Assembly (NCBI GenBank): GCA_000696115.1
Contig: JJOH01000001.1
Location: 1 to 64,000 of the forward strand
Direction of reading: 5' to 3'
Length of the DNA stretch: 64,000 nt
Source: Streptomyces olindensis
GTDB taxonomy: Bacteria > Actinomycetota > Actinomycetes > Streptomycetales > Streptomycetaceae
The notes beneath the pieces are model-generated. The model searched no databases and was not told the DNA's origin. It saw nothing but the letters and a program-made list of their open reading frames with translations. Positions 8,295-19,270 of this stretch are shown piece by piece. The translations under genes and the position numbers were made by a program. The first letter of the stretch is position 1, and each line of letters begins with the position of its first letter.

Positions 8295-9230
8295 ATGGGT
8301 GCCGGTCGCGTCTTCGCGTACGGCGCCGCCGCCGGCCTGATCGGTGACCTGCTGCTCGGCGACCCCCGCCGGGGGCATCCGGTCGCCGTGTTCGGGCGGG
8401 CCGCGGGTGCCGTGGAGCGGGTGTTGTGGCGGGACCACCGCGGGTGGGGCGCGCTGCACGCCGGGGTGTGCGCGGGAGGCGCCGTCGCGCTGGGGGCCGT
8501 CGCCGAGCGTGCGGTGCGGTCCTCCGCCGTCGCCTCCGTCGCGCTCACCGGTGCGGCCACCTGGGCCGTCGTCGGGGGGACTTCACTCGCCCGTGAGGCG
8601 CGGGCCGTCGGGCGTGCCCTGGAGGCGGGGGACGTGGAGGCGGCCCGGGCGCGGCTGCCGCATCTGTGCGGGCGGGACCCGCAGGCCCTCGACGCCGACG
8701 GGATAGCCCGGGCCGTGGTCGAGTCCGTCGCCGAGAACACCTCCGACGCGGTCGTGGGAGCGCTGGTGTGGGGGGCCGTGGGCGGGGTGCCGGGGCTGCT
8801 CGGGTTCCGGGCCGTCAACACCCTGGACGCCATGGTCGGGCACAAGTCGGCCCGTTACCGGCGCTACGGGTGGGCCTCCGCGCGTCTCGACGACCTCGCG
8901 GGCTGGCCGGGGGCGCGGCTGACCGCCGTGCTCGCGGTGCTGGCCGGGCCGGATCCGCGCGGGGCCGTGCGCGCCTGGCGGGCCGACGCGGCGAAGCACC
9001 CCAGTCCCAACGCCGGGCCCGTGGAGGCCTCGTTCGCGGGGGCGCTCGGGGTGCGGCTGGGCGGGACCCTGTCGTACGGCGGGCGGGTGGAGCACCGGCC
9101 CGTGCTGAACACCGGCGGGCGGGCCGTCGTCCGGCGCGATGTCGAACGGGCCGTGCGACTCTCGCGGCGCGTCACCTGGCTGGCGCTCGGGGTGTGCGCC
9201 GGCGTGCGGTTGCTGAAGAGGGGGAAGTGA
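8295..9230 (+). CDS. cobD: adenosylcobinamide-phosphate synthase CobD (CbiB)
   Basis: The 311-residue membrane protein matches the CobD/CbiB family: [14 protein letters not shown] near residue 15, the conserved [15 protein letters not shown] near 138-152, the [26 protein letters not shown] block, and [21 protein letters not shown]. CobD joins the aminopropanol arm to adenosylcobyric acid late in cobalamin synthesis, at the membrane. ATG 8295 is chosen because the family N-terminus ([11 protein letters not shown]) begins there; the open frame extends upstream through the riboswitch, which cannot be coding. It is the first main gene of the operon and is followed 2 bases later by cobQ. Confidence 0.93.
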   Translation: MGAGRVFAYGAAAGLIGDLLLGDPRRGHPVAVFGRAAGAVERVLWRDHRGWGALHAGVCAGGAVALGAVAERAVRSSAVASVALTGAATWAVVGGTSLAREARAVGRALEAGDVEAARARLPHLCGRDPQALDADGIARAVVESVAENTSDAVVGALVWGAVGGVPGLLGFRAVNTLDAMVGHKSARYRRYGWASARLDDLAGWPGARLTAVLAVLAGPDPRGAVRAWRADAAKHPSPNAGPVEASFAGALGVRLGGTLSYGGRVEHRPVLNTGGRAVVRRDVERAVRLSRRVTWLALGVCAGVRLLKRGK

Positions 9231-9232
9231 GC

Positions 9233-10741
9233 ATGAGCGGTGGGCTTCTCGTCGCCGGGACCACCTCCGACGCGGGCAAGAGCGTCGTGACGGCCGGGAT
9301 CTGCCGGTGGCTGGTGCGGCAGGGCGTCAAGGTCGCGCCCTTCAAGGCGCAGAACATGTCCCTGAACTCGTTCGTGACGCGGGAGGGCGCCGAGATCGGG
9401 CGGGCGCAGGCCATGCAGGCCCAGGCCTGCCGCGTCGAGCCGACCGCGCTGATGAATCCCGTGCTGCTCAAGCCCGGGGGCGAGCAGAGCAGTCAGGTCG
9501 TGCTGCTGGGCAAGCCGGTCGGTGAGCTGAGCGCGCGCGGCTACCACGGCGGGCGGCAGCAGAAGCTGCTCGGGACGGTGCTGGACTGCCTGGAGCAGTT
9601 GCGGGGCACGTATGACGCGGTGATCTGTGAGGGGGCCGGTTCTCCCGCCGAGATCAACCTGCGGCGGACCGACATCGTCAACATGGGCATCGCCCGCAAC
9701 GCCGGGCTTCCGGTGCTCGTCGTCGGCGACATCGACCGGGGCGGTGTCTTCGCCTCGTTCTTCGGGACGGTGGCGCTGCTGTCCCGCGAGGACCAGGAGT
9801 GCGTCGCCGGGTTCCTCGTCAACAAGTTCCGCGGAGACGTCTCCCTGCTGGAGCCGGGCCTGGACATGCTGCACGGGCTGACGGGGAGGAAGACGTACGG
9901 CGTGCTGCCGTTTCGGCACGGACTCGGGATCGACGAGGAGGACGGGCTGCGCGTCTCCCTGCGGGGAGCCGTGCGGGAGTCCGTCGTCGCGCCGCCGCTC
10001 GGCGAGGACGTGCTGCGCGTCGCCGTGTGCGCCGTGCCGCTGATGTCCAACTTCACCGACGTGGACGCCCTGGCCGCCGAACCGGGCGTCGTGGTGCGGT
10101 TCGTGGACCGGCCCGAGGAGCTGGCCGACGCCGACCTCGTCGTCGTGCCCGGCACCCGCGGCACGGTCCGCGCGCTGGACTGGCTGCGCGAGCGGGGGCT
10201 CGCCGACGCCCTGGCCCGCCGGGCCGCCGAGCAGCGGCCCGTGCTCGGCGTCTGCGGCGGCTTCCAGATCCTCGGCGAGCACATCGAGGACGACGTCGAG
10301 AGCCGCCGCGGCCATGTCGACGGGCTCGGGATCCTGCCCGTGCGGGTGCGGTTCGCCCGCGAGAAGACCCTCACCCGGCCGGAGGGCGAGGCCCTCGGCG
10401 AGCGGGTCGAGGGTTACGAGATCCACCACGGGGTCGCCGACGTCACGGGCGGTGAAGCCTTCCTGGACGGCTGCCGGGTCGGCCAGACCTGGGGCACGCA
10501 CTGGCACGGCTCGCTGGAGTCCGACGGGTTCCGGCGCGCCTTCCTGCGCGAGGTGGCGGCCGCCGCGGGCCGCGGTTTCGTGCCGGCGCCGGACACCTCG
10601 TTCGCCGCGCTGCGCGAGGAGCAGCTCGACCGGCTCGGCGACCTGATCGAACAGCACGCGGACACCGACGCGCTGTGGCGGCTCATCGAGTCCGGCGCGC
10701 CGCAAGGACTGCCCTTCATTCCACCGGGAGCACCCGCATGA
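9233..10741 (+). CDS. cobQ: cobyric acid synthase CobQ
   Basis: A 502-residue glutamine-dependent amidotransferase that converts adenosylcobyrinate a,c-diamide to adenosylcobyric acid by four ATP-driven amidations. The N-terminal BioD-like domain begins with GTTSDAGKS and continues with [12 protein letters not shown] and [11 protein letters not shown]. The C-terminal class I glutaminase domain holds the nucleophile in [13 protein letters not shown] (about residue 338) and the histidine in GTHWHGSLE. The ATG follows GGGGAAGTGAGC, only 2 bases after the cobD stop. The stop overlaps the cobN start as ATGA, so the genes are translationally coupled. Confidence 0.95.
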   Translation: MSGGLLVAGTTSDAGKSVVTAGICRWLVRQGVKVAPFKAQNMSLNSFVTREGAEIGRAQAMQAQACRVEPTALMNPVLLKPGGEQSSQVVLLGKPVGELSARGYHGGRQQKLLGTVLDCLEQLRGTYDAVICEGAGSPAEINLRRTDIVNMGIARNAGLPVLVVGDIDRGGVFASFFGTVALLSREDQECVAGFLVNKFRGDVSLLEPGLDMLHGLTGRKTYGVLPFRHGLGIDEEDGLRVSLRGAVRESVVAPPLGEDVLRVAVCAVPLMSNFTDVDALAAEPGVVVRFVDRPEELADADLVVVPGTRGTVRALDWLRERGLADALARRAAEQRPVLGVCGGFQILGEHIEDDVESRRGHVDGLGILPVRVRFAREKTLTRPEGEALGERVEGYEIHHGVADVTGGEAFLDGCRVGQTWGTHWHGSLESDGFRRAFLREVAAAAGRGFVPAPDTSFAALREEQLDRLGDLIEQHADTDALWRLIESGAPQGLPFIPPGAPA

Positions 10742-13700
10742 GCACTGTGTTGTTGTTGTCGACCGCCGACACGGACCTGCTGGCGGCCCGGGCCGCCTCC
10801 GGTGCCGACTACCGGATCGGCAACCCGACCCGCGTGGACGTCCGGGAGGAGCTCCCGGCCCTGCTGGACGGGGCGTCCGTCGCCGTCGTCCGGCTGCTCG
10901 GCGGCAAGCGGGCCTGGGAGGACGGGCTCGCGGCGCTGAAGGCCTCCGGGATCCCGACCGTGCTGCTGGGCGGCGAGGCCGTGCCGGACGCGGAGCTGAT
11001 GGCCGAGTCGTCGGTGCCGGCCGGTGTCGTCGCGGAGGCGCTGAAGTACCTCGTGGAGGGCGGGCCGGAGAACCTCACCGAGCTGGCCCGGTTCCTGTCC
11101 GACACGGTGCTGCTCACCGGCGAGGGCTTCGCCGCGCCGCGGAAGATGCCCGAGTACGGCGTCCACGGCGAGCGGCCGCACCACGCGGGCCGCCCGACCG
11201 TCGGTGTGCTCTTCTACCGGGCCCACGAGCTGAGCGGCAACACCGCCTTCGTGGACACCCTGTGCGACGCGATCGAGGCCCACGGCGCCAACGCCCTGCC
11301 CGTCTACTGCGGTTCGCTGCGCGGCGCGGACGAGGGGCTGTACGAGATCCTGGGCCGCGCGGACGCCCTGGTCGCCACCGTCCTGGCCGCCGGCGGCACA
11401 CACGCCTCGCAGGCCTCGGCGGGCGGCGACGAGGAGGCCTGGGACATCGGCGCCCTCGCCGAGATGAACGTCCCGGTGCTGCAGGGGCTGTGCCTGACGT
11501 CCTCGCGGCAGGCGTGGGAGGAGTCGGACGCCGCCCTCTCCCCCATGGACGCCGCGATGCAGGTGGCGATCCCGGAGTTCGACGGGCGGCTGATCACCGT
11601 GCCGTTCTCCTTCAAGGAGCAGGGCCCGGACGACGTGCCCGTGTACGTGGCCGACCCGGAGCGGGCGGCGCGGGTCGCCGGCATCGCCGTACGGCACGCC
11701 CGGCTGAAGCACAAGGAGAACGGCGAGAAGAAGCTCGCGCTGGTCTTCACCGCGTACCCGACCAAGCACTCGCGCGTCGGCAACGCGGTCGGACTGGATA
11801 CGCCCGCCTCGGCGGTGCGGGTGCTGGACGCCCTGCGGGACGCCGGGTACGCCGTCGAGGGGTACCCCGACAACGGCGACGAGCTGATCCACCGGCTGAT
11901 CGAGGCCGGCGGGCACGACGTGGAGTGGCTGACGGAGGAGCAGCTCGCCTCGGCGCCCGCGCGGGTGCCACTGGCCGACTACCGGGCCTGGTTCGACAAG
12001 CTCGACCCGGAGCTCAAGGACGCCATGACCGAGGCGTGGGGCGAGCCGCCGGGCAGCCTCTACGTCGACGGGGACGACATCGTGCTGGCGTCCCTGCAGT
12101 TCGGGAACGTCGTGGTGATGATCCAGCCGCCGCGCGGCTTCGGCGAGAACCCGATCGCGATCTACCACGACCCGGACATGCCGCCCTCGCACCACTACAT
12201 GGCGGCCTACCGGTGGCTGGAGAACAGTTTCGGCGCCGACGCCGTCGTCCACATGGGCAAGCACGGCACCATGGAGTGGCTGCCCGGCAAGGGCCTCGGG
12301 CTCAGCGGCGGCTGCGCCCCGGACGCCGTGCTCGGTGACCTGCCGCTGGTCTACCCGTTCATCGTCAACGACCCGGGCGAGGGCACCCAGGCCAAGCGCC
12401 GCGGGCACGCCACGGTCGTCGACCACCTCGTGCCGCCGATGGCCCGCGCCGACACCTACGGCGATCTGGCCAAGCTGGAGCAGCTCCTCGACGAGTACGC
12501 GCTCGTCTCCGACCTGGACCCGGCCAAGGCCCCGGCCGTGCGGGCGCAGATCTGGACGCTGGTGAAGGCCGCCGAGCTCCACCACGACCTGCACGTCGAC
12601 GAACAGCCGGACGACGAGGAGTTCGACGAGTTCGTCATGCACATCGACGGCTACCTGTGCGAGATCAAGGACGTGCAGATCCGCGACGGCCTGCACATCC
12701 TGGGCGGTGGCCCGGTCGGTGAGCCGCGCGTCAACCTGGTGCTGGCCGTGCTGCGCGCCTCGCAGGTGTGGGGCGGCCAGGCCAACGCGCTGCCCGGTCT
12801 GCGGGCCGCGCTGGCGGAGCACTTCGGGCTGGTGGAGAAGGAGCTGCTGGCCGAGCCGGGCGCCCCGGTGAAGGTGCCCGTCGAGCTGACGGACCTGGTC
12901 GACGGCCCGTCCCGCAGCGCCGCCGACGCGATCGACCTGCTGGAGCAGCTGTGCCGGCGGATCGCGGAGGGCATGGAGGAGCGGGGCTGGGACGCGGCCG
13001 CGGTTCCCGCGCTGGTCCGCGAGGTGCTCGGCACCGAACTGCCCGACGCCGTCGCCGTGCTGGAGTTCGCCTGCACCGAGGTCGTGCCCCGGCTGGAGAA
13101 GACCACCGACGAGATCGGGCACATCCTGCGCGCCCTGGACGGCGGCTACGTCCCGGCCGGTCCGTCCGGCTCGCCGACCCGCGGTCTGGTCAACGTGCTG
13201 CCGACGGGCCGGAACTTCTACTCCGTCGACCCCAAGGCCATCCCGTCCCGGCTCAGCTGGGAGGTCGGGCAGTCGCTCGCGGACTCGCTGGTGCAGCGGT
13301 ACCTCCAGGACACCGGGGAGTACCCGAAGTCCGTCGGCCTGACGGTGTGGGGCACCTCCGCCATGCGCACCCAGGGCGACGACATCGCCGAGATCCTGGC
13401 GCTGCTGGGCTGCCGGCCCGTGTGGGACGACGCCTCGCGCCGGGTGACCGGCTTCGAGGTCATCCCCCTGGCGGAACTGGGCCGGCCGCGCATCGACGTG
13501 ACCGTCCGTATCTCCGGATTCTTCCGGGACGCGTTCCCGCACGTGGTGGGGTTGATCGACGACGCCGTGCGGGCGGTGGCCGAACTGGACGAGCCGGCCG
13601 AGTCCAACTACGTCCGCGCCCACGCCGACGAGGACACCGCCGAGCACGGTGACCGGCGCCGCGCCACCGCCCGCATCTTCGGCTCCAAGCCGGGGGCGTA

Positions 13701-14394
13701 CGGGGCCGGTCTGCTGCCGCTGATCGACGCCCGCAACTGGCGCTCGGACGCGGACCTCGCCGAGGTGTACGCGGTGTGGGGCGGCTACGCCTACGGGCGG
13801 GGGCTCGACGGGCGGGCCGCGCGCGGGGACATGGAGACCGCGTTCAGGCGGATCGCGGTCGCCGCGAAGAACGTCGACACCCGCGAGCACGACCTGGTCG
13901 ACGCCGACGACTACTTCCAGTACCACGGCGGCATGGTCGCCATGGTCCGTCACCTCACGGGCGCCAGCCCCGAGGCGTACGTGGGCGACTCGGCCACCCC
14001 GGACCAGGTGAAGACCCGCACGCTGGGCGAGGAGACGCACCGCGTGTTCCGGGCCCGGGTGGTCAACCCGCGCTGGATGGCGGCCATGCGGCGGCACGGC
14101 TACAAGGGCGCCTTCGAGATGGCGGCGACCGTGGACTACCTGTTCGGGTACGACGCCACGGCCGGGGTCGTGGACGACTGGATGTACGAGAAGCTCAGCG
14201 CCGAGTACGTCTTCGACCCGGAGAACCGGGACTTCATGAAGAAGTCCAACCCCTGGGCGCTGCGCGGCATCACCGAACGGCTGCTGGAGGCCGCGGAGCG
14301 TGGGCTGTGGGCCGAGCCGGACGCCGAGACGCTGGAGCGGCTGCGCGCCACCTACCTGGAGCTCGAAGGCGATTTGGAGGGCGACGACAAGTGA
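10738..14394 (+). CDS. cobN: cobaltochelatase large subunit CobN
   Basis: A 1218-residue protein of the CobN / magnesium chelatase H family, the large metal- and corrin-binding subunit of the aerobic, ATP-dependent cobalt chelatase acting on hydrogenobyrinate a,c-diamide. Family blocks seen include [54 protein letters not shown], and YRANxxx-type C-terminal segments ending near [20 protein letters not shown]. The length is normal for CobN. The start overlaps cobQ (ATGA) and the stop overlaps the next gene (GTGA). That next gene supplies the ATPase subunits as one fused protein, in place of separate CobS and CobT. Confidence 0.94.
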   Translation: MSTVLLLSTADTDLLAARAASGADYRIGNPTRVDVREELPALLDGASVAVVRLLGGKRAWEDGLAALKASGIPTVLLGGEAVPDAELMAESSVPAGVVAEALKYLVEGGPENLTELARFLSDTVLLTGEGFAAPRKMPEYGVHGERPHHAGRPTVGVLFYRAHELSGNTAFVDTLCDAIEAHGANALPVYCGSLRGADEGLYEILGRADALVATVLAAGGTHASQASAGGDEEAWDIGALAEMNVPVLQGLCLTSSRQAWEESDAALSPMDAAMQVAIPEFDGRLITVPFSFKEQGPDDVPVYVADPERAARVAGIAVRHARLKHKENGEKKLALVFTAYPTKHSRVGNAVGLDTPASAVRVLDALRDAGYAVEGYPDNGDELIHRLIEAGGHDVEWLTEEQLASAPARVPLADYRAWFDKLDPELKDAMTEAWGEPPGSLYVDGDDIVLASLQFGNVVVMIQPPRGFGENPIAIYHDPDMPPSHHYMAAYRWLENSFGADAVVHMGKHGTMEWLPGKGLGLSGGCAPDAVLGDLPLVYPFIVNDPGEGTQAKRRGHATVVDHLVPPMARADTYGDLAKLEQLLDEYALVSDLDPAKAPAVRAQIWTLVKAAELHHDLHVDEQPDDEEFDEFVMHIDGYLCEIKDVQIRDGLHILGGGPVGEPRVNLVLAVLRASQVWGGQANALPGLRAALAEHFGLVEKELLAEPGAPVKVPVELTDLVDGPSRSAADAIDLLEQLCRRIAEGMEERGWDAAAVPALVREVLGTELPDAVAVLEFACTEVVPRLEKTTDEIGHILRALDGGYVPAGPSGSPTRGLVNVLPTGRNFYSVDPKAIPSRLSWEVGQSLADSLVQRYLQDTGEYPKSVGLTVWGTSAMRTQGDDIAEILALLGCRPVWDDASRRVTGFEVIPLAELGRPRIDVTVRISGFFRDAFPHVVGLIDDAVRAVAELDEPAESNYVRAHADEDTAEHGDRRRATARIFGSKPGAYGAGLLPLIDARNWRSDADLAEVYAVWGGYAYGRGLDGRAARGDMETAFRRIAVAAKNVDTREHDLVDADDYFQYHGGMVAMVRHLTGASPEAYVGDSATPDQVKTRTLGEETHRVFRARVVNPRWMAAMRRHGYKGAFEMAATVDYLFGYDATAGVVDDWMYEKLSAEYVFDPENRDFMKKSNPWALRGITERLLEAAERGLWAEPDAETLERLRATYLELEGDLEGDDK

Positions 14395-16385
14395 CCATCC
14401 CGTTTCCGTTCACGGCCGTCGTCGGCCAGGACGACCTGCGGCTCGCGCTGCTGCTGAACGCCGTGTCACCGGCGGTCGGCGGTGTGCTGGTGCGGGGCGA
14501 GAAGGGCACGGCCAAGTCGACTGCGGTGCGGGCCCTGTCGGCACTGCTGCCGGAGGTGCCGGTCGTCCCCGGCTGCCGTTTCTCCTGCGACCCCGCCTCC
14601 CCCGACCCGGGGTGCCCGGACGGGCCCCACGAGACCGGCGGCGGTGTCGAACGGCCCGCCCGCATGGTGGAGCTGCCGGTCGGCGCCTCCGAGGACCGCC
14701 TCGTCGGCGCGTTGGACATCGAGCGGGCGCTGTCGGAGGGTGTGAAGGCCTTCGAGCCCGGTCTGCTCGCCGACGCGCACCGCGGGATCCTCTATGTCGA
14801 CGAGGTCAACCTCCTCCACGACCACCTGGTCGACCTGCTCCTGGACGCCGCCGCGATGGGCGCCTCGTACGTCGAGCGCGAGGGCGTATCCGTGCGCCAC
14901 GCGGCCCGCTTCCTGCTCGTCGGCACGATGAACCCCGAGGAGGGCGAGCTGCGGCCGCAGTTGCTCGACCGGTTCGGGCTGACCGTCGAGGTCGCGGCCT
15001 CCCGGGAGCCGGACCAGCGGGTGGAGGTCGTGCGCAGGCGGCTGGCCTACGACGACGACCCGACCGCCTTCGCGGCCCGGTGGGCGGAGGACGAGGCCGA
15101 GGTACGGGCGCGGATCGTGGCGGCGCGCGAGCTGCTGCCGTCGGTGCGGCTCGGCGACGGGGCGCTGCGGCAGATCGCGGCGACCTGCGCGGCCTTCGAG
15201 GTGGACGGCATGCGCGCCGACATCGTGATGGCCCGGACCGCGACCGCGCTGGCGGCCTGGGCCGGGCGGACGGACGTGCTCGCCGAGGACGTCCGGCAGG
15301 CGGCACTGCTCGCACTGCCGCACCGGCGGCGGCGCAACCCGTTCGACGCGCCCGGGCTGGACGAGGACAAGCTCGACGAGACGCTGGAGGAGTTCGGCGG
15401 CTCGGAGGACGACGACCCGGATCCGGACCCCGGGCCGGACGGGCCCGGCGGGGGCGGCGGCCAGCCGGACCCCGGCGAGGGCCCCGAGGGTGGCGACACC
15501 GGCGCGCGGCCCGAGGCCGGAGAGGGCGGGCAGCCGCAGCCGTCCGGGGGCGGCGAGCAGTCGGCCGTACGGGCTTCCGAGCCGTTCAGGGCGAAGGTGC
15601 TGAGCGTGCCCGGGATCGGTGAGGGCGTCGCCGGGCGGCGTTCGCGGGCGCGGACCGAGCACGGGAGGACCACCGGGGCGCGGCGGCCGCAGGGCGCGCT
15701 CACCAAGCTGCACCTCGCGGCGACCGTGCAGGCCGCGGCGCCGCACCAGCGGGCACGCGGGCGGTCCGGGCCGGGTCTGGTGGTGCGCCGGGACGATCTG
15801 CGGCAGGCCACCCGCGAGGGGCGCGAGGGCAATCTCGTGCTGTTCGTGGTGGACGCCTCCGGGTCGATGGCGGCCCGGCAGCGGATGAGCGCCGTGAAGG
15901 GTGCCGTGCTGTCGCTGCTGCTGGACGCCTACCAGCGTCGGGACAAGGTGGGTCTGGTGACCTTCCGGGGCACGGGCGCGGACGTGGCGCTGCCGCCGAC
16001 GTCGTCGGTGGACGCGGCGGCGGCCCGCCTGGAGTCGCTGCCGACCGGCGGACGGACGCCGCTCGCGGCGGGGCTGCTGCGGGCGCACGACGTGCTGCGG
16101 GTGGAGCGGCTGCGGGACCCGGCGCGGCGGCCGCTCGTCGTCGTGGTGACGGACGGGCGGGCCACGGGCGGTCCGGAGCCCGTCGCGCTGGCCGGGCGTG
16201 CGGCGCGGCTGTTCGCGGCCGACGGGGTCGCCTCCGTGGTCGTGGACTGTGAGTCGGGGCCCGTGCGGCTGGGGCTCGCCGGGCAGCTCGCGGGTGAGCT
16301 GGGCGGTACTGCGGTGACGCTGGACGAGTTGCGGGCGGACTCGATCGCCGGGTTGGTGAAGGACGTGCAGAGGAGGGCCGCGTAA
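14391..16385 (+). CDS. fused ChlI/ChlD-type chelatase ATPase (cobaltochelatase partner)
   Basis: A 664-residue protein joining a magnesium-chelatase I-like AAA+ module to a D-like module. Walker A is GEKGTAKST at 36-44; ILYVDEVNLLHDHLVDLLLD carries Walker B. Residues about 335-425 are a very acidic Asp/Pro/Gly-rich linker (for example SEDDDPDPDPGPDGPGGGGG). A von Willebrand A domain follows with the metal site DASGSMAARQRM. This combines the roles of BchI and BchD and should energise CobN in cobalt insertion, as proposed for actinobacteria lacking CobS and CobT. It starts at GTG 14391, overlapping cobN by 4 bases, and its stop overlaps cobO (TAATG). Confidence 0.9.
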   Translation: MTIPFPFTAVVGQDDLRLALLLNAVSPAVGGVLVRGEKGTAKSTAVRALSALLPEVPVVPGCRFSCDPASPDPGCPDGPHETGGGVERPARMVELPVGASEDRLVGALDIERALSEGVKAFEPGLLADAHRGILYVDEVNLLHDHLVDLLLDAAAMGASYVEREGVSVRHAARFLLVGTMNPEEGELRPQLLDRFGLTVEVAASREPDQRVEVVRRRLAYDDDPTAFAARWAEDEAEVRARIVAARELLPSVRLGDGALRQIAATCAAFEVDGMRADIVMARTATALAAWAGRTDVLAEDVRQAALLALPHRRRRNPFDAPGLDEDKLDETLEEFGGSEDDDPDPDPGPDGPGGGGGQPDPGEGPEGGDTGARPEAGEGGQPQPSGGGEQSAVRASEPFRAKVLSVPGIGEGVAGRRSRARTEHGRTTGARRPQGALTKLHLAATVQAAAPHQRARGRSGPGLVVRRDDLRQATREGREGNLVLFVVDASGSMAARQRMSAVKGAVLSLLLDAYQRRDKVGLVTFRGTGADVALPPTSSVDAAAARLESLPTGGRTPLAAGLLRAHDVLRVERLRDPARRPLVVVVTDGRATGGPEPVALAGRAARLFAADGVASVVVDCESGPVRLGLAGQLAGELGGTAVTLDELRADSIAGLVKDVQRRAA

Positions 16386-16993
16386 TGCCGCAGGGACAGC
16401 CGAGTGTGGTGCCGGACGACGGGCTGACGACCCGGCAGCGCCGGAACCGGCCGCTGGTCGTGGTGCACACGGGCGTCGGCAAGGGCAAGTCCACCGCCGC
16501 GTTCGGGCTCGCGCTGCGGGCCTGGAACCAGGGGTGGCCGATCGGGGTGTTCCAGTTCGTCAAGTCGGCGAAGTGGAAGGTCGGCGAGGAGCGGGCGCTG
16601 CGCGTGCTCGGCGACTCCGGCGAGGGCGGCACCGTCGACTGGCACAAGATGGGCGAGGGCTGGTCGTGGGTGCAGCGCGACATCCAGGGTGACAACTCGA
16701 CCAACGAGGAGAAGGCCCGCGAGGGCTGGGAGCAGGTCAAGCGGGACCTGGCGGCCGAGACGTACAAGCTGTACGTGCTCGACGAGTTCGCGTACCCGAT
16801 GCACTGGGGATGGGTCGACACCGACGAGGTCGTCGACGTCCTGCGCGACCGGCCCGGCACCCAGCACGTGGTGATCACCGGGCGCAACGCCCCCGAGAAG
16901 CTCGTGGACTTCGCCGACCTCGTGACCGACATGTCCAAGGTCAAGCACCCCATGGACGTCGGGCAGAAGGGGCAGAGGGGCATCGAGTGGTGA
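16385..16993 (+). CDS. cobO: cob(I)yrinic acid a,c-diamide adenosyltransferase CobO
   Basis: A 202-residue CobO/BtuR/CobA-type adenosyltransferase that attaches the 5'-deoxyadenosyl group of ATP to the reduced cobalt. The P-loop is HTGVGKGKSTAAFG near residue 28; VLDEFAYPMHWGW and the C-terminal KHPMDVGQKGQRGIEW are family hallmarks. The ATG overlaps the stop of the chelatase gene by one base and the TGA overlaps the cobB GTG, consistent with one polycistronic message. Confidence 0.95.
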   Translation: MPQGQPSVVPDDGLTTRQRRNRPLVVVHTGVGKGKSTAAFGLALRAWNQGWPIGVFQFVKSAKWKVGEERALRVLGDSGEGGTVDWHKMGEGWSWVQRDIQGDNSTNEEKAREGWEQVKRDLAAETYKLYVLDEFAYPMHWGWVDTDEVVDVLRDRPGTQHVVITGRNAPEKLVDFADLVTDMSKVKHPMDVGQKGQRGIEW

Positions 16994-18489
16994 GTGCTTC
17001 CGTCCCTCGGCTGGTCGTCGCCGCGCCCTCCTCGGGCAGCGGCAAGACCACCGTCGCCACGGGGTTGATGGCCGCGTTCGCCGCGCGGGGGCTTGCCGTG
17101 TCCCCGCACAAGGTCGGGCCCGACTACATCGACCCCGGGTATCACGCGCTCGCGACCGGGCGCGTGGGGCGGAACCTGGACGCGTACCTGTGCGGGCCCG
17201 AGCTGGTCGGGCCGTTGTTCCTGCACGGGGCGCGGGGGTGTGACATCGCCGTCGTCGAGGGCGTGATGGGGCTGTACGACGGGGCGGCGGGGGAAGGGGA
17301 GCTGGCCTCCACCGCCCATGTCGCGAAGTTGCTGCGGGCGCCGGTGGTGCTGGTCGTCGACGCGTCGTCGCAGTCGCGGTCCGTTGCGGCGTTGGTGCAC
17401 GGGTTCGCGTCCTGGGATCCGGAGGTGCGGGTCGGGGGCGTGATCCTTAACAAGGTCGGGTCCGACCGGCACGAGGAGCTGTTGCGGGAGGCACTGGATT
17501 CGGCCGGAGTGCCGGTGCTGGGTGTGCTGCGGCGGGTCGGGCAGGTGGAGACGCCGTCGCGGCATCTGGGGTTGGTGCCGGTCGCCGAGCGGCGGGCCGC
17601 TGCGGTGGAGGCCGTGGCGGCGATGGGGGCGCAGGTCGCCGGCGGGTGTGATCTGGAGGCGTTGGCCGCGCTGGCGCGGAGTGCGGGTGCGGTGCCGGGT
17701 GCGGCTTGGGATGCGGCTGAGGCCGTCGCCTCGCCCACCCACCACCCGACACGGTCGGACGAGACGCCGGGCCGACAGCCCGGTGACGGCGCCGCCGGTG
17801 CCCGGCCGAAGGACGCTGGTGACGGGCCGAAGGGCGCTGGTGGCGGGCCGAAGGACCCCGGTGACGGGCCGAAGGGCGCCGGTGGCGGGCCGAGGGTCGT
17901 CGTTGCCGGTGGCCCCGCCTTCACCTTCTCCTACGCCGAGCACGCCGAGCTGCTCTCCGCCGCCGGGGCCGACGTCGTGGTCTTCGATCCGCTGCGGGAC
18001 GAGGAACTGCCCGAAGGGACCCGGGGATTGGTGATCGGGGGCGGGTTCCCGGAGGTGTACGCCGCCGAGCTGTCCGCCAACGAGCCGTTGCGGAAGGCCG
18101 TCGCCGAGCTGGCGAACAGCGGCGCTCCCGTGGCCGCCGAGTGCGCCGGACTGCTGTATCTGTGCCGGGAGCTGGACGGGCTGCCGATGTGCGGGGTGCT
18201 GGACGCCTCGGCGCGGATGAGCGAGCGGCTCACGCTGGGCTACCGGGACGCCGTCGCGGTCGGCGACAGTGTGCTCGCGGTGGCCGGGACGCGGATGCGC
18301 GGGCACGAGTTCCACCGGACCGTCGTGGAGCCCGGGTCGGGGGCGGAGCCCGCCTGGGGCGTGCGCACCCCCCGGCCCCGGGTCGAAGGTTTCGTACAGC
18401 GCGGTGTGCACGCGAGTTATCTGCACACGCACTGGGCGTCCGAGCCCGGTGTCGCCCGTCGGTTCGTGGAGAGGTGCCGGACGTCATGA
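16990..18489 (+). CDS. cobB: cobyrinate / hydrogenobyrinate a,c-diamide synthase CobB
   Basis: A 499-residue CobB/CbiA amidotransferase that amidates the a and c side chains. The N-terminal P-loop is APSSGSGKTTVATG (residues 12-25), followed by KVGPDYIDPGYH and VEGVMGLYDG. The glutaminase domain includes GGGFPEVYAAELSAN and the nucleophile in AAECAGLLYLCRE. Between the two domains, near residues 270-302, lies a low-complexity insert of five 7-residue repeats of the GDGPKGA/GGGPKDP type that is not part of the catalytic fold. GTG 16990 overlaps the cobO stop; the end overlaps cobI (ATGA). Confidence 0.94.
   Translation: MSASVPRLVVAAPSSGSGKTTVATGLMAAFAARGLAVSPHKVGPDYIDPGYHALATGRVGRNLDAYLCGPELVGPLFLHGARGCDIAVVEGVMGLYDGAAGEGELASTAHVAKLLRAPVVLVVDASSQSRSVAALVHGFASWDPEVRVGGVILNKVGSDRHEELLREALDSAGVPVLGVLRRVGQVETPSRHLGLVPVAERRAAAVEAVAAMGAQVAGGCDLEALAALARSAGAVPGAAWDAAEAVASPTHHPTRSDETPGRQPGDGAAGARPKDAGDGPKGAGGGPKDPGDGPKGAGGGPRVVVAGGPAFTFSYAEHAELLSAAGADVVVFDPLRDEELPEGTRGLVIGGGFPEVYAAELSANEPLRKAVAELANSGAPVAAECAGLLYLCRELDGLPMCGVLDASARMSERLTLGYRDAVAVGDSVLAVAGTRMRGHEFHRTVVEPGSGAEPAWGVRTPRPRVEGFVQRGVHASYLHTHWASEPGVARRFVERCRTS
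17797..17895 (+). repeat. 21-base in-frame tandem repeat inside cobB
   Basis: Four full and one partial 21-base units begin at 17797, 17818, 17839, 17860 and 17881. Each encodes seven residues of the form G-x-G-P-K-x-x; alternate units match better (GDGPKGA twice, GGGPKDP then GGGPR). The array lies in the linker between the two CobB domains, so copy number changes would keep the frame and should be tolerated. Confidence 0.85.
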
Positions 18490-19217
18490 GCAGCAGGCTG
18501 ATCGGAGTCGGGGTCGGACCCGGGGATCCGGAGCTGGTGACCGTCAAGGGCGTCAACGCCCTGCGGGAGGCCGACGTCGTCGTCGTGCCCGTGATGGACA
18601 CGGGTGAGCGCGGGCGGGCCGAGGCGACCGTGGTGCACTACGTGCCCGAGGAGAAGGTCGTCCGGGTGGTGTTCGCGCTGAACGAGCGCAGTGACCGGGG
18701 CCGGCGCGAGGCCGCCTGGGACGCGGCGGGCGCACGCGTCGCCGAACTGCTGCGGGCGCACGACGCCGTGGCCTTCGCGACCATCGGTGACCCCAACGTG
18801 TACTCGACCTTCACCTACCTCGCGCAGACCATCGCCGAGCTGGTGCCGGGGACCGTCGTTCGGACCGTGCCCGGCATCACCGCGATGCAGGACCTCGCCG
18901 CCCGGTCGGGTGCCGTGCTGACCGAGGGGACCGAGCCGCTCACGCTGGTGCCCGTCACCGCGGGGGCGACCGTGCTGAAGGAGGCCCTCGCCGGGCCGGG
19001 CACGGTCGTCGCCTACAAGTTCGGCCGGCAGGCCCACGAGGTCGCCGAGGCGCTGCGCGAGACCGGGCGGATCGAGGGCGCGGTGTGGGGTTCGTCGCTG
19101 GGGCTGGCGGAGGAGTCGATCCGCCCGGCCGCCGACCTCGACGGCGCTCCCCTGCCGTATCTGTCGACGCTCATCGCGCCCGCCCGGCGCGAGGGCGGCC
19201 GCGGCGGAAAGCTCTGA
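18486..19217 (+). CDS. cobI: precorrin-2 C20-methyltransferase CobI
   Basis: A 243-residue SAM-dependent tetrapyrrole methylase. It starts with the glycine-rich GVGVGPGDPELVTVKG and has the CobI-specific VPVMDTGERGRAE, FATIGDPNVYSTFTYLA and VRTVPGITAMQDLAA segments. It adds the C20 methyl that is later lost during ring contraction. The ATG overlaps the cobB stop by 4 bases. The longest gap in the operon (53 bases) follows, before cobM. Confidence 0.93.
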   Translation: MSSRLIGVGVGPGDPELVTVKGVNALREADVVVVPVMDTGERGRAEATVVHYVPEEKVVRVVFALNERSDRGRREAAWDAAGARVAELLRAHDAVAFATIGDPNVYSTFTYLAQTIAELVPGTVVRTVPGITAMQDLAARSGAVLTEGTEPLTLVPVTAGATVLKEALAGPGTVVAYKFGRQAHEVAEALRETGRIEGAVWGSSLGLAEESIRPAADLDGAPLPYLSTLIAPARREGGRGGKL

Positions 19218-19270
19218 CCCGAGCGCGTCCGTTCATCACCGTCCACCCCCTGTACGAGAGGACCCACCCC

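Noticed and set aside
10414..14097. A 1227-codon open frame on the reverse strand
   Set aside because: It is antisense to cobN, has low-complexity Gly/Arg/Val-rich composition and no recognisable domain.
17797..17895. Frameshift or assembly artefact in cobB
   Set aside because: The frame stays open through the repeat and the downstream glutaminase motifs are in the same frame.
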